In this document: piece by piece, positions 40,650 through 49,626 of the stretch | How positions within the stretch are numbered: position 1 is the first letter of the stretch | Layout: each line of letters starts with the position of its first letter | Position numbers and translations under genes: made by a program | DNA from: Fulvimarina uroteuthidis | GTDB taxonomy: Bacteria > Pseudomonadota > Alphaproteobacteria > Rhizobiales > Rhizobiaceae | DNA length: 64,000 nt | Assembly (NCBI RefSeq): GCF_034321785.1 | Contig: NZ_JAXLPB010000001.1 | Span: 868,001-932,000 of the forward strand | Direction: 5' to 3' | Notes under the pieces: model-generated | Databases searched by the model: none | Seen by the model: only the letters and a program-made list of their open reading frames with translations | What the model was told of the DNA's origin: nothing

Positions 40650-41915
40650 TCAGCGGCCGAAAACCGACAGGATCGCCTCGCGAACGATCCGGATGCGGTT
40701 CGCGGTGCGGTTGGATTTCGTCAGCGATCGCGCGACCGATGCGACGGCGTCCTCCATTCCCGGCTTCAGGCCGAGAACGATGGTGCCGATCTCCGTCCGG
40801 TCCCGCCAGAAACGGTTCATCACGAAATGGTCGGGCACCGCGCAGCTATCGGCCCTGCGGATCGTGGGATCGGCCAGAAGGGCGCGCGTCGCCTCGGCCA
40901 TGATCAGCTGGCCGGGAGCCGCCTTGGCGTATCGCTCTTCATAGGCGGTCTTCCAGGCATAGGCATCGCCACCGTCGACGAGCAGGACGATGCTGGCGAT
41001 CGCCTCGCCGTCGAGGCGAAGCGTGAAGATCCGCGCCCGATCCTTCTCGGCCAGCGCGTTCAGGGCCTCGCGCGCGAAGGCGGCGCGATACCTGTCGCTC
41101 GTCAGCGCGCTGCGCGCATGGCCCTTCCAGCCGGATGCCTCGAGGATCAGGAAATCCTCCAGAGCCAGGCGAAAGGCGTTCGGCTCGCGGGCGATCTCGA
41201 GGCTGACCGCACCGAAGCTCGCAAGCCAGCGCCGGCCGCGCCGAAGTTCCCGCCGTCGCTTGCCGGACAGGCCGTCGAACAAGGAAAGCGAAGGGGGCCC
41301 GGCCTTGCGCAGGGCGGCGCGGGAATAGCGGTTGACGATCCGGATCGGCAGGCCGAGCTCCCGGGCGCATCGTTCGACGGCCTGGATCATGCCGCCATCG
41401 ATCCGCACCTGGGGAATGATAAGCGTTTCGGGAAGATCGAGCGACCTGGCTTCGAGGGTGTGCACGAGGCTCTTCAGCGTGCCGACGGGATCGTCGCCAT
41501 CCAGCGGAAGCGAGCCGAGGGGGCCGAAAGGATGGCTCCAGACACGCATGACCGACCGCTTTCGAAGGCCGCCCAGCCTCTCGAGCGAATAGGGCAGCAG
41601 CAACCGCAACCGGCTGCGGTCCTCGCGCTCGTCGCGCATCACCAGCAGGCGCACGCGCCGGTCCTCGAGGCGCGGCATGGCGGGCACGAGAAATCGCGGG
41701 TCGTAGAAGACGTTGCGCTCGATCGAACGCTCGGAGAGATGGATCAGCTCGTCGATGAGGCCGTAGGCATCCCGCGGCTCGTAGATCGAGAGAAGACGGT
41801 CCGGATAGGCAGGTCCCGCATCGACCTCGACGAGCGGTACCGGCCGCATCCTGGTCGGGCGTTCCGTGACACGCTCGACGGCGTGGTCTTCGATCGCGAC
41901 CAAAGTGGCGGACAT
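40650..41915 (-). CDS. GNAT-fold acetyltransferase (Acetyltransf_6/BioF2-like)
   Basis: 421-residue cytoplasmic protein with a C-terminal GNAT-like domain (about 195-370; LEDFLILEASGWKGHARSAL, then FTLRLDGEAIASIVLLVDGG and the long AYAWKTAYEERYAKAAPGQLIMAEA) of the type found in CelD-like polysaccharide-associated proteins. ATG 41915 has AAGGT 9 nt upstream. It stands between a PRC-barrel gene and DUF924 on the same strand, with gaps near 100 bp. The substrate is unknown. Confidence 0.8.
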   Translation of the reverse strand: MSATLVAIEDHAVERVTERPTRMRPVPLVEVDAGPAYPDRLLSIYEPRDAYGLIDELIHLSERSIERNVFYDPRFLVPAMPRLEDRRVRLLVMRDEREDRSRLRLLLPYSLERLGGLRKRSVMRVWSHPFGPLGSLPLDGDDPVGTLKSLVHTLEARSLDLPETLIIPQVRIDGGMIQAVERCARELGLPIRIVNRYSRAALRKAGPPSLSLFDGLSGKRRRELRRGRRWLASFGAVSLEIAREPNAFRLALEDFLILEASGWKGHARSALTSDRYRAAFAREALNALAEKDRARIFTLRLDGEAIASIVLLVDGGDAYAWKTAYEERYAKAAPGQLIMAEATRALLADPTIRRADSCAVPDHFVMNRFWRDRTEIGTIVLGLKPGMEDAVASVARSLTKSNRTANRIRIVREAILSVFGR

Positions 41916-42035
41916 GGGCTTACGACCTTCGATCATGGTTGCGAGGCGGCGCGCCGGACGCGCGATCGCATCGAAACTGACATGAAGAATTTAAGATTTC
42001 CCATGCCCGGACCGCTTGGCGTAAGCCCTGCCACG

Positions 42036-42587
42036 TCAGCCGGTGAACCCGTCCTCCTCGAGAAAGGCCTGTTCCTCCGGCGAGGTCTCACGACCGAGGA
42101 TCGCATTGCGGTGGGGAAAACGGCCGAACCTTGCGATGATATCCCGGTGATGCCGTGCGAACTTCACGTTCTCCTCGGTGCCGATGCGCTCCATCCAGGC
42201 GATGCAGGCGTCCTGGTCGGCGAGATCTTCCGAATGCATCAGCGGGACGGCCAGAAACTGGTTGATATCCTCGGAAACGGTTTCGTGATCCCCGCGCTCG
42301 AGCGCCATCTCGGCGATCGCCTTGGCCTTCTCGTCGGTCGCATAGACCTTCGGCGTGCCGCGGAACATGTTGCGCGGAAACTGATCGAGCAGGATGACGA
42401 GAGCAAGCGCGCCCGTCGGCTCGTCCATCCAGTCGTCGAGACCACCGGTCGCGGCCCGCTCGTAAAGGTCGAGGAACCGTGTGCGGATGGTCTCGTCGAA
42501 CGCATCATCCTTGGCGAACCATTTCTCCAGGCCCGCACTCCACCAGAACTCGACGATCGTTTCCGGCAAAACCGCATACTCACTCAT
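42036..42587 (-). CDS. DUF924 family protein
   Basis: 183-residue helical protein of the DUF924 (TPR-like) family, with the diagnostic stretches VEFWWSAGLEKWFAKDDAFD, LVILLDQFPRNMFRGTP and FARHHRDIIARFGRFPHRN. These soluble proteins are widespread and have no assigned function. ATG 42587 has AGAGAG upstream. It is divergent from the TusA-like gene with a 94-bp gap. Confidence 0.92.
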   Translation of the reverse strand: MSEYAVLPETIVEFWWSAGLEKWFAKDDAFDETIRTRFLDLYERAATGGLDDWMDEPTGALALVILLDQFPRNMFRGTPKVYATDEKAKAIAEMALERGDHETVSEDINQFLAVPLMHSEDLADQDACIAWMERIGTEENVKFARHHRDIIARFGRFPHRNAILGRETSPEEQAFLEEDGFTG

Positions 42588-42681
42588 GGAAAGGCTCTCT
42601 CTGTTTGTCTCGCGCGACGGCCGCTCCTGATATAGATGGGGTACGGGACCTGGAAAAGACGATGGGACGGAAAGCAGGGCG

Positions 42682-42948
42682 ATGCGTGACCTCGATCTGA
42701 GGGGGCTGAAATGCCCGCTGCCGACGCTGAAGGCCCGCAAGGCCTTGAACGGGGCGGCGCCGGGCACGCGCATCCGCGTCGTCGCCGACGACCCGATGGC
42801 CGCGATCGATCTTCCGCATTTTCTGGGCGGCTCGCCCCATCGTCTCGTCGACAGCGGACGGGAGGCGGACGGGACCGAGCTCTGGTTCGTGGTCGAGGCC
42901 GGCGCGGCGCCGTCGGATCGGATCGACCGGGACGGCCCGTCTAGCTGA
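42682..42948 (+). CDS. TusA-family sulfurtransferase
   Basis: 88-residue sulfur carrier with the signature LRGLKCPLPTLKARKAL, sulfane-sulfur cysteine C11 in CPxP. TusA relatives pass persulfide sulfur for tRNA thiolation, molybdenum cofactor or sulfur metabolism. ATG 42682 has GCAGGGCG just upstream. Its stop overlaps the tail of the convergent CobW gene by 8 bp. Confidence 0.93.
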   Translation: MRDLDLRGLKCPLPTLKARKALNGAAPGTRIRVVADDPMAAIDLPHFLGGSPHRLVDSGREADGTELWFVVEAGAAPSDRIDRDGPSS

Positions 42949-44173
42949 AGCGCATGCCCGGCACGGCGAGCGGATTGTCCTCGATCGCCGTCCGGTCGGG
43001 CGCGTCCACGCCGGGCTTTCCCGTGAAGGCGGCGAAGAGGTCGCGCACGCGCGCCTCGTTCAGATTCTCGCCGATGATGACGAGGCGGGACTTTCGGCTC
43101 GCACCCGCGCGCCAGGTCGGAAGGCGCGCCGGCGGGTGCAGATAGCCGCGCACGCCATGCAGCACGAGCGGGCGTTCGCCCTGTTCGACCGTGTGGACGA
43201 TGCCCTTCATGCGCAAAACGTTGCCACCCTCGAAGCGAGCGAGCATTTCCAGGAACGCGAAGATCGCTTGCTCGCCGATCGGCTGCTCGTGAACGAGGGC
43301 CATGGAGCGGACCGCACCATGACGATGGGGCGCATGGTCGTGAGCGTGAGTGTCAGTGTGAGCGTGAGCGTGAGAGTGAGCGTCACCATGCCCGGAATGG
43401 CCGGCATGGCGCCCATGGTCGCGCCCGTGCCGTTCGCCGAGCCATTCGGCCGGGTCGCCCAGCGTCCCGTCGATCTTCGACAGGCCGCAGTCGAGAATGC
43501 GCGGCGCGAGCGGCGCGGCCTTGCTCGCATCGATCAGGGCCGCGCCCTCGTTGACCGCCCGAACCGCATCGCGGAGCATATCGAAATCGGCCGGGGCCAG
43601 ATCGCTCTTGGTCAGAACGATCCGGTCGGCGACACCCAGTTGCCGCACCGCCTCGACATGGTTTTCGAGGTTTGCCGCCCCGTTCAACGCGTCGATCACG
43701 CAGATGATCGCGTCGAGCGCATAGGCCTGGCTCAACACCGGATGGGTCATGATGGCGGCCAGGATCGGGGTGGGATCGGCGAGCCCCGTCGTCTCGACGA
43801 TGACGCGGGCGAGCGGTCGGCCATCGCCGGACCTGCGGTCGATCAAACGCTCCAGCGTCTCCACGAGTTCGCCGCGCACCGAGCAGCAGAGACACCCGTC
43901 GGAAAGCTCGATCAGCCCGTCGCTGACCTCGGCTTCGACGAGAAGCTGGTCGATCCCGACCTCGCCGAACTCGTTGACGACGACGGCCGTGTCGACCACC
44001 GTGCGTTCGGACAGGAGCCGATTGAGGATCGTCGTCTTGCCGGCGCCGAGAAATCCGGTGAGGAGCGTCAGGCGGATCGGCGGGGGCGGCGCGGTGCGCA
44101 TGGGGTCGAGTGCTTGCATGGCGAAGAAATGGTGCCGTGCGGGCGCGTGGGCAAGCAAGCATGTCCTTGCCAT
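42941..44173 (-). CDS. CobW/COG0523 family GTPase, second copy
   Basis: G3E-family metallochaperone, 410 residues from ATG 44173. Walker A GFLGAGKT (40-47), metal motif CLCC (C94, C96, C97), ETTGLADPTPI and the guanine motif TKSD are present, and a His-rich loop (about 249-287) separates the domains. Start choice is open: ATG 44173 has GAGG 9 nt upstream, while ATG 44119 or 44101 would fit the usual family length better. It differs from the first CobW copy, so the two may serve different metals or conditions. Tail-to-tail overlap with the TusA-like gene. Confidence 0.9.
   Translation of the reverse strand: MARTCLLAHAPARHHFFAMQALDPMRTAPPPPIRLTLLTGFLGAGKTTILNRLLSERTVVDTAVVVNEFGEVGIDQLLVEAEVSDGLIELSDGCLCCSVRGELVETLERLIDRRSGDGRPLARVIVETTGLADPTPILAAIMTHPVLSQAYALDAIICVIDALNGAANLENHVEAVRQLGVADRIVLTKSDLAPADFDMLRDAVRAVNEGAALIDASKAAPLAPRILDCGLSKIDGTLGDPAEWLGERHGRDHGRHAGHSGHGDAHSHAHAHTDTHAHDHAPHRHGAVRSMALVHEQPIGEQAIFAFLEMLARFEGGNVLRMKGIVHTVEQGERPLVLHGVRGYLHPPARLPTWRAGASRKSRLVIIGENLNEARVRDLFAAFTGKPGVDAPDRTAIEDNPLAVPGMRFS
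43337..43386. repeat. GTGAGC/GTGAGT hexamer repeat inside the second CobW gene
   Basis: Eight or so near-identical hexamers on the plus strand encode HxHxHxHx in the minus-strand protein. A potential slippage-prone, length-variable site. Confidence 0.75.
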
Positions 44174-44236
44174 GATGCGGCGCCTCGTCGACGCGGGTCG
44201 TTTCAGACCTTCGGTCCGTCGACGCCGCTTTCGGCG

Positions 44237-45667
44237 TCAGCGCGGAGCGGCGGTCGGAACCGGCTTGTCCGGTGCCGGCGTGCCGTCGCTGCGGGCAGGC
44301 GATGCCGCAACCGCCGTTTCGACGGCTTCGCCCGTCTCGCCCGGCTCGGCCCTGTCGCCGGCCTCGACTTCGTTCCCCGGCTCGTCGACGCTCTCGCGCA
44401 AGACGGCCGCCGCGAGAAGATTCTGGGCATCCTGCGGCTGGACGGGACGGGGGCTCGGCAGCGGGATACCGTAATTCTCGATCAGGGCGATATCGGCGGG
44501 GAAGTTCTTGCCGGCGGCGGCGCCTCCGAGCGTCACCTTCACGCTCCGGGGCGCGCGGCCCATCTCCTTCAGAAGCGAAGAGCCGTAGACGACGCTCTTG
44601 TCGCGGCGATCCTCTACACGGTCGTTGGCGCGCGCCGTGCGCCCTTCCCCGGAGCAGATATAGCCGCTGACGTCGAGCGTTTTCGCCTCGTCACCGACGA
44701 TCTCCAGATCACGCACGGTCTCGTAATCGGCCTTCGGATCGGCCTTCGGATCGGCCTTCGGATCGGCCTTGAAGCCGGCATCGAGAAGCTCGGCGGTCAA
44801 TGTCTCGCGCTCGATCGTGCCGTTCGCGCCGAGGACCACGGCGACGAGCGTCCGCTCGCCGCGGGTCGCTGCGGAAACGAGATTGAACCCGCCCGCGCAG
44901 ATATAGCCGGTCTTCATGCCCTCGGCGCCCTCGAAGCGGCCCAGCAGCTTGTTGCCGTTCTGCATGAGCCTGCCGTTGAAGACGATCGCCTCGGTGCCGA
45001 ACCAGTCCTTGTATTCGGGAAATTCCTTGCGGATGGTGGTCCCGAGGATCGCCAGGTCCTTGGCGCTGGAATGCTGGCCGGGACCGGGAAGACCATGGGC
45101 GTTGATGAACCGGGTGTCTCGCATGCCGATGAGGCCCGCCGTGCGGTTCATCATGGCGACGAAGGTTTCGTTGGACCCGTTCCCCAGCGTCTGGCCGATG
45201 GCGGTGGCGACGTCGTTGGCCGATTTCACCAGAATCGCGCGGACCGCGTGATCCAGTCGCATGATGGACCCGGGCGGGATGCCGAGCTTGGAAGGCGCCT
45301 CGCCGGCGGCTTGCCGCGTCATGACGACCGGCGTGTCCCAGCCCATCGACCCGACCTTGACCGCCTTCATCGCCAGATAGGCGGTCATCAGCTTGGTGGT
45401 CGAGGCCGGATAGCGGCGCTCGGTCGCATTCGCCTGGGACAGGACCTTGCCGGTTTCCAGATCGACGACGATGGAGGCGAGCGCGTTCTTGTTGCCGTCG
45501 GGGGTCTTCGTGGAGACGTCCTGCGGGTCGGACGCGGATTCTTCGGCCCCCGTCTCCTCCCCTTCGGAATCGGCCTGCGCGAGAGCCGGCATGGACAAGG
45601 CCAGGCTGACGACGAGGGCGGACAGGATCGATCCGCAGTGACGCTTCAACTCCGCAAACAGCTTCAT
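44237..45667 (-). CDS. D-alanyl-D-alanine carboxypeptidase (peptidase S11)
   Basis: Periplasmic penicillin-binding protein of 476 residues that trims the terminal D-Ala from peptidoglycan stems. It has a Sec signal peptide (cleavage near ALAQ, 30), the catalytic SxxK S89-TT-K92, SxN S149-A-N151 and K252-T-G254. Two unusual regions: an acidic stretch before the domain (about 33-58) and an in-frame KADP repeat (three copies plus a partial one, about 300-315), with a Pro/Glu-rich tail of some 60 residues. No C-terminal amphipathic anchor of the classical DacA type is evident. ATG 45667 has AGGTG 9 nt upstream. Confidence 0.93.
   Translation of the reverse strand: MKLFAELKRHCGSILSALVVSLALSMPALAQADSEGEETGAEESASDPQDVSTKTPDGNKNALASIVVDLETGKVLSQANATERRYPASTTKLMTAYLAMKAVKVGSMGWDTPVVMTRQAAGEAPSKLGIPPGSIMRLDHAVRAILVKSANDVATAIGQTLGNGSNETFVAMMNRTAGLIGMRDTRFINAHGLPGPGQHSSAKDLAILGTTIRKEFPEYKDWFGTEAIVFNGRLMQNGNKLLGRFEGAEGMKTGYICAGGFNLVSAATRGERTLVAVVLGANGTIERETLTAELLDAGFKADPKADPKADPKADYETVRDLEIVGDEAKTLDVSGYICSGEGRTARANDRVEDRRDKSVVYGSSLLKEMGRAPRSVKVTLGGAAAGKNFPADIALIENYGIPLPSPRPVQPQDAQNLLAAAVLRESVDEPGNEVEAGDRAEPGETGEAVETAVAASPARSDGTPAPDKPVPTAAPR
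44726..44770. repeat. 12-bp tandem repeat (3.75 copies) inside the carboxypeptidase gene
   Basis: Unit ATCGGCCTTCGG, identical copies at 44726, 44738 and 44750 plus 9 bp of a fourth. Encodes Lys-Ala-Asp-Pro units on the minus strand; multiples of 12 keep the frame. Confidence 0.9.
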
Positions 45668-45720
45668 GTCGTTCACCTGGAAACCCCGTCGTCGATCATT
45701 CCGTCATGGCGCCGCAAGGG

Positions 45721-45743
45721 CCCCCATGGGGGGCACCCATGGG
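45721..45743. promoter_or_regulatory. Double CCCATGGG palindrome in a divergent promoter region
   Basis: Perfect 12-bp palindrome CCCCCATGGGGG (45721-45732) followed by the 8-bp palindrome CCCATGGG (45736-45743), centres 13 bp apart. It lies 54 bp upstream of the carboxypeptidase start and 149 bp upstream of the amidohydrolase start. Operator role inferred; it could also be a transcript hairpin. Confidence 0.35.
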
Positions 45744-45891
45744 CACAGCTATCCGCGCGCGTCCTCGAGAACGGAAGGCAATAATTAAATCCTGTGACGC
45801 AAGAATGGCACATATGGGAAGACATTGCGAAATCGTTCACCTATTCGGGTTCGCACATCCTTAATTCGTCCACCAAACCATTCGAGTTCCC

Positions 45892-47061
45892 ATGCCCGTC
45901 AACAATCGCATCGCAGACAGCGCCGAGGAACATTCCGGATGGCGCCGCCACCTCCACCGCCATCCCGAGCTTCTCTACGAGGTGCACGACACGGCGGCGT
46001 TCGTTGCGGACAAGCTGAGGGCCTTCGGCTGCGACCTCGTGGAGACGGGCATCGGGCGCACGGGGGTCGTCGCGCTGATCCACGGACGCGCCGGCGAAGG
46101 CGGGCCGATGATCGGACTGCGCGCCGACATGGACGCGCTGCCGATCGTCGAGGAGACGGGGGCCGAGCACCGCTCCACCCGGCCCGGCCTGATGCATGCC
46201 TGCGGCCATGACGGACACATGACCATGTTGCTGGCGGCCGCGCGCAGCCTCTGCGAGACGCGAGCCTTCGACGGCTCGGTCGCACTCATCTTCCAGCCCG
46301 CCGAAGAAGGCGGGGGCGGCGGCAAGGCGATGATCGAGGATGGCCTGTTCGACCGGTTTCCGGTCGCGCGCGTCTACGGCATGCACAATCTCCCCGGCCT
46401 GCCGGTCGGCCATTTCGCCATGTGCCCCGGCCCGATCATGGCGGCCGTCGATCTCTTCAGGATAACCGTGCGCGGCAAGGGCGGGCACGCGGCGCTGCCG
46501 CATGCCACGACCGACCCGATCGTGGCGGGAAGCGCCATCGTGCAAGGGCTTCAATCGATCGTCTCGCGCAATCTCGACCCGCTGCAGCGCATGGTCGTTT
46601 CGGTAACGGAGTTCCATGCCGGCTACGCCCACAACGTCATTCCCGACGAGGCGGTCCTGTCCGGCACGGTGCGCTGCCTGAGCCCGGCCTTGCGCGGCTT
46701 CGCCGAGGACCGCATCCGGACGCTTTCGGACGCGATCGCGGCCGGGTTCGGCGCGAGCGTCGAGATCGCCTGGCACAAGGGCTATCCGCCGACCGTGAAC
46801 GATGCGGCCGAAGCCGCGTTCTGCGCGGATGTGGCAAGCGAGGTCTCGGGCGCGGAAAGGGTCGACCGGGCCGCCCAACCGCTGATGGCGGGCGAGGATT
46901 TCGCCTATATGCTTGAGGACGTCCCCGGCGCCTACGTCTTCGTCGGCAATGGCGACAGCGCCTCGCTCCACAATGCGCGCTATGACTTTTCCGACGAGGC
47001 GATCGCGTTCGGGGCGAGCTACTGGGTGCGCTTGTGCGAGACGGCCTTCGCAAGACTGTGA
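45892..47061 (+). CDS. M20 family amidohydrolase (hippurate hydrolase/N-acyl amino acid amidohydrolase type)
   Basis: Dinuclear metal hydrolase of 389 residues. Ligands and catalytic residues are seen in MHACGHDGH (C104, H106), the QPAEEGG pair (E138-E139) and MHNLPGLPVG (H165), with a lid domain (GKGGHAALPHATTDP) between. Relatives release acyl groups from amino acids or indole-acetic acid conjugates; the exact substrate is not readable. It is divergent from the carboxypeptidase gene with a 224-bp gap. Confidence 0.93.
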   Translation: MPVNNRIADSAEEHSGWRRHLHRHPELLYEVHDTAAFVADKLRAFGCDLVETGIGRTGVVALIHGRAGEGGPMIGLRADMDALPIVEETGAEHRSTRPGLMHACGHDGHMTMLLAAARSLCETRAFDGSVALIFQPAEEGGGGGKAMIEDGLFDRFPVARVYGMHNLPGLPVGHFAMCPGPIMAAVDLFRITVRGKGGHAALPHATTDPIVAGSAIVQGLQSIVSRNLDPLQRMVVSVTEFHAGYAHNVIPDEAVLSGTVRCLSPALRGFAEDRIRTLSDAIAAGFGASVEIAWHKGYPPTVNDAAEAAFCADVASEVSGAERVDRAAQPLMAGEDFAYMLEDVPGAYVFVGNGDSASLHNARYDFSDEAIAFGASYWVRLCETAFARL

Positions 47062-47116
47062 TCGCAAGGCGCGTCTGGCGTGTCGAAACACCGGATGTCG
47101 GCCCCCGCTTTGGGCG

Positions 47117-47905
47117 TTAGCCCATGAACTGGCCGCCGTTCACCTCGATGATCTGGCCGGTGATATAGCCCGACAGGCGCGGCGTACCGAGGAACAGATA
47201 GGCCGGCGCGCAGTCCTCGGCCTGCCCGAGGCGCTGCAACGGAATGGATGCGGCGGTCTTGTCGAGCTTTTCCCGCGAGGAATAGCGACGGTGGAAATCC
47301 GTCATGATCGTTCCCGGCGACACGGCGTTGACGCGGATGAGATCGGGGGCGAGTTCCCGGGCGAGCGCCCGTGTCCAGGTGGAGATGAACGCCTTGGAGG
47401 CCGAATAGAGCGAGGATCCCGGCGAGCCGCCGACGGTGGCGGAGATCGAGGAGGTGTTGACGATCGATGCGCCCCGCGCCGCCTTCAGCGCCGGCAGGAG
47501 CGCCGTCGTCAGTTCCACCACCGAACGCACGTTGAGATCGACGATCCGGTCGAACTCGGCGCGGGTGACGCTGTGCGCCGGAAACCGGCCTTCCATCGTA
47601 CCGGCATTGTTGACGAGACCATGGACGGGGCCGTCCGCCGCGCGAGCGATCCGCCCGGCGAGTTCCTCGCCGGCGCCGGGCTTCGCCAGATCCGCGGTGA
47701 AGAGCGACAGGCGGCTTCGCTCGTCCGCAGAAAGCCGTGTCAGAAGGTCGGTCTCGGCATGGGCGAGATCCCGCCCCGCATGGGCCACGATGCGGGCGCC
47801 GCAGGCAAGATATGCGGCTGTGACCGCCGCGCCGATCCCGCGCCCCGCCCCGGTGACGACGATGGTTTCGCCCGCAAAGAGCGTTTCGCTGAACGGGTTG
47901 GCCAT
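47117..47905 (-). CDS. Short-chain dehydrogenase/reductase
   Basis: 262-residue classical SDR with the cofactor loop TGAGRGIG (18-25), NNAG, catalytic Ser in NTSSIS and Y-x3-K in LYSASK, and the usual PGTIMTDF after the active site. ATG 47905 has AAGGA 7 nt upstream. It begins 12 bp after the stop of the DUF423 gene on the same strand and may be read through from the Mrp operon. The substrate is unknown. Confidence 0.92.
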   Translation of the reverse strand: MANPFSETLFAGETIVVTGAGRGIGAAVTAAYLACGARIVAHAGRDLAHAETDLLTRLSADERSRLSLFTADLAKPGAGEELAGRIARAADGPVHGLVNNAGTMEGRFPAHSVTRAEFDRIVDLNVRSVVELTTALLPALKAARGASIVNTSSISATVGGSPGSSLYSASKAFISTWTRALARELAPDLIRVNAVSPGTIMTDFHRRYSSREKLDKTAASIPLQRLGQAEDCAPAYLFLGTPRLSGYITGQIIEVNGGQFMG

Positions 47906-47916
47906 GCCGTGGTCCT

Positions 47917-48324
47917 TCAGGTCAGTCGCGACTGGATCGGTCGTTGCGAGAGCTTGCGCGCGTGCCGGTCCCTGAGGGCGGCGAACGGTGCCTCGATCGC
48001 AAGGAGGAGCCAGGAGAGGATGATCAGACCGCCGCCCGCCGGCGCCGCGCCCTCGAACAGCCGCTCGCCCCAGGCGATGCGGGCGGCCAGATCACCGGCG
48101 AAGAGCACGACGCCCACGATCATCAGGAGTGCGGTGATTGCGAGGATGCGCGGACTGCGCTCCACCATGATCGAAAGGGCGAGAAGCGTCGGACCGTGGG
48201 TCAGGAGAATGGCCGCGGCAGGTGCCGCCAGCGCCTGATCGGCGGTGCCGTGGGAGGCGTAAGCCGCAAATCCGACACCGGACGCGCCGATGACGGACGC
48301 CGCGAACTGGATCGATGAACGCAC
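47917..48324 (-). CDS. DUF423 family membrane protein
   Basis: 135-residue inner-membrane protein with four hydrophobic segments and the DUF423 start (SIQFAASVIGASGVGFAAYASHG). The GTG at 48324 has GAGG 6 nt upstream; a GTG at 48336 overlapping the mrpG stop is an alternative. It follows mrpG directly and is probably the last Mrp operon gene. The C-terminus is arginine-rich. No function is known for the family. Confidence 0.82.
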   Translation of the reverse strand: MRSSIQFAASVIGASGVGFAAYASHGTADQALAAPAAAILLTHGPTLLALSIMVERSPRILAITALLMIVGVVLFAGDLAARIAWGERLFEGAAPAGGGLIILSWLLLAIEAPFAALRDRHARKLSQRPIQSRLT

Positions 48325-48332
48325 GCCTTGCC

Positions 48333-48794
48333 TCACTTCTTCCCCAGATCGCTCCAGCGCTGCCTTGCCCCGCGCCTGTCGCGGCGCCAGGCCGGTTCGT
48401 CGGCCTTGCCCCGGAAGAACTCTTCCTGCGGTCGCCCGGCAGCCACCTCCTTGCCCGCCGACGGCTCGACCTCGGGCATTTCGTCGAGGACCGAACCCGG
48501 CCACAATTTGTATCCGACCGCGTAGGATGCCTTGCCGAGAAGATGGGCCGCGATCGGCGTGGTCAGGAGGAAGAAGACGATCGCGGCCAGCGCCCGCAGG
48601 GTTTCCGGCGTCGAGGACGAGTTGAAGGCAAGCGCCAAAAGCAGGAATCCGCTGCCCACCGCACCGGCCTTCGAGGCCGAGTGCATGCGGGTGTAAAGGT
48701 CCGGAAGGCGGATGATGCCGACGGCGGCCAGTGCGATGAAGAGCGATCCGCCGAGAATGAGGACGCCCTCGATGATGTAGAAGATCGCGGTCAT
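48333..48794 (-). CDS. mrpG: Na+/H+ antiporter subunit G
   Basis: 153-residue MrpG/PhaG with three membrane segments (IEGVLILGGSLFIALAAVGII; GSGFLLLALAF; AAIVFFLLTTPIAAHLLGKA) and the RLPDLYTRMHSASKAG motif. The soluble tail of about 45 residues is longer than in Bacillus. ATG overlaps the mrpF stop by 4 bp. Confidence 0.93.
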   Translation of the reverse strand: MTAIFYIIEGVLILGGSLFIALAAVGIIRLPDLYTRMHSASKAGAVGSGFLLLALAFNSSSTPETLRALAAIVFFLLTTPIAAHLLGKASYAVGYKLWPGSVLDEMPEVEPSAGKEVAAGRPQEEFFRGKADEPAWRRDRRGARQRWSDLGKK

Positions 48795-49156
48795 GCCCCT
48801 TTCCTCCTGTCGGACCGGGCATGGGGGTCGCGGAACGGCAGGTCCTGGACCTGATCCGTATCACCGCTCTGTCCGCGTGCCAGGATGAAGCGCGAAAACG
48901 CCACGGTTGCCAGGAACCCGACGAGACCGAGCGCGATCGCGATGTCCACGTAGAGCGTGAAGCCGGTGTCGATGCCGATGAGCGCGATAAAGCCGATCGA
49001 TACGCTGGTCAGCATGTCGAGCGCCAGCACCCGGTCCGGCAGGGTCGGCCCCAGGATGATGCGCACGGTCGTCAGGAAGAACGCGATCCCGAGCAGGATG
49101 AGGCCGAAATTGATCGCATAGTCGAAGAAGAGCTTGGCATAGTCCTCGATCGTCAT
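48791..49156 (-). CDS. mrpF: Na+/H+ antiporter subunit F
   Basis: 121-residue MrpF with three membrane segments; the conserved Asp-containing segment is GPTLPDRVLALDMLT. The C-terminal 25 residues are charged. Overlaps mrpE and mrpG by 4 bp each, giving tight translational coupling. Confidence 0.93.
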   Translation of the reverse strand: MTIEDYAKLFFDYAINFGLILLGIAFFLTTVRIILGPTLPDRVLALDMLTSVSIGFIALIGIDTGFTLYVDIAIALGLVGFLATVAFSRFILARGQSGDTDQVQDLPFRDPHARSDRRKGA

Positions 49157-49626
49157 CGGAAGGCCTCCAGGATCATACGTTCGAACCCTGTGGCGATGTC
49201 CCGGCGGTTGGCCTCCGGGTCTGAGCAGTCGAGCGCGTGGACGTAAAGGGTCGATCGATCCTCCGAGACGTCGACCGACAGCGTGCCCGGCGTCAGGGTA
49301 ATCATGTTGGCGAGGAGCGCGATCTCGAAATCGCGGTCGGCCCTCAGATGATAGGCGAAGATGCCGGGCTTGATGTTCATGTTCGGCTTGAGGACGAGGA
49401 TCGCGACCCGCCATGCCGACAGAAGCAGCTCCTTCAGGAAGAAGAGCACCAGCTTGGTGATTGACCAGCCGCGCTGCATGTAGCCCGCACCGCCGACCTG
49501 CTCGCGGATCAGGTAGAGCGCGCATGCGCCGAGCACGAAGCCGAACACGAGATTGAGAAGCGTGAAGCTGCCGCTGACGACGACCCAGACGAGCGCCAGG
49601 ACCAGATTGATGAGGTAAAGCGTCAT
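49153..49626 (-). CDS. mrpE: Na+/H+ antiporter subunit E
   Basis: 157-residue MrpE: two N-terminal membrane segments, then the conserved soluble part with LLANMITLTPGTLSVDV and LYVHALDC. Overlaps mrpD and mrpF by 4 bp each. Confidence 0.93.
   Translation of the reverse strand: MTLYLINLVLALVWVVVSGSFTLLNLVFGFVLGACALYLIREQVGGAGYMQRGWSITKLVLFFLKELLLSAWRVAILVLKPNMNIKPGIFAYHLRADRDFEIALLANMITLTPGTLSVDVSEDRSTLYVHALDCSDPEANRRDIATGFERMILEAFR

Noticed and set aside
43136..45784. A plus-strand 882-codon frame with a VSVSVSVS stretch
   Set aside because: It is the antisense reading of the His-rich repeat in the CobW gene and of the carboxypeptidase gene.
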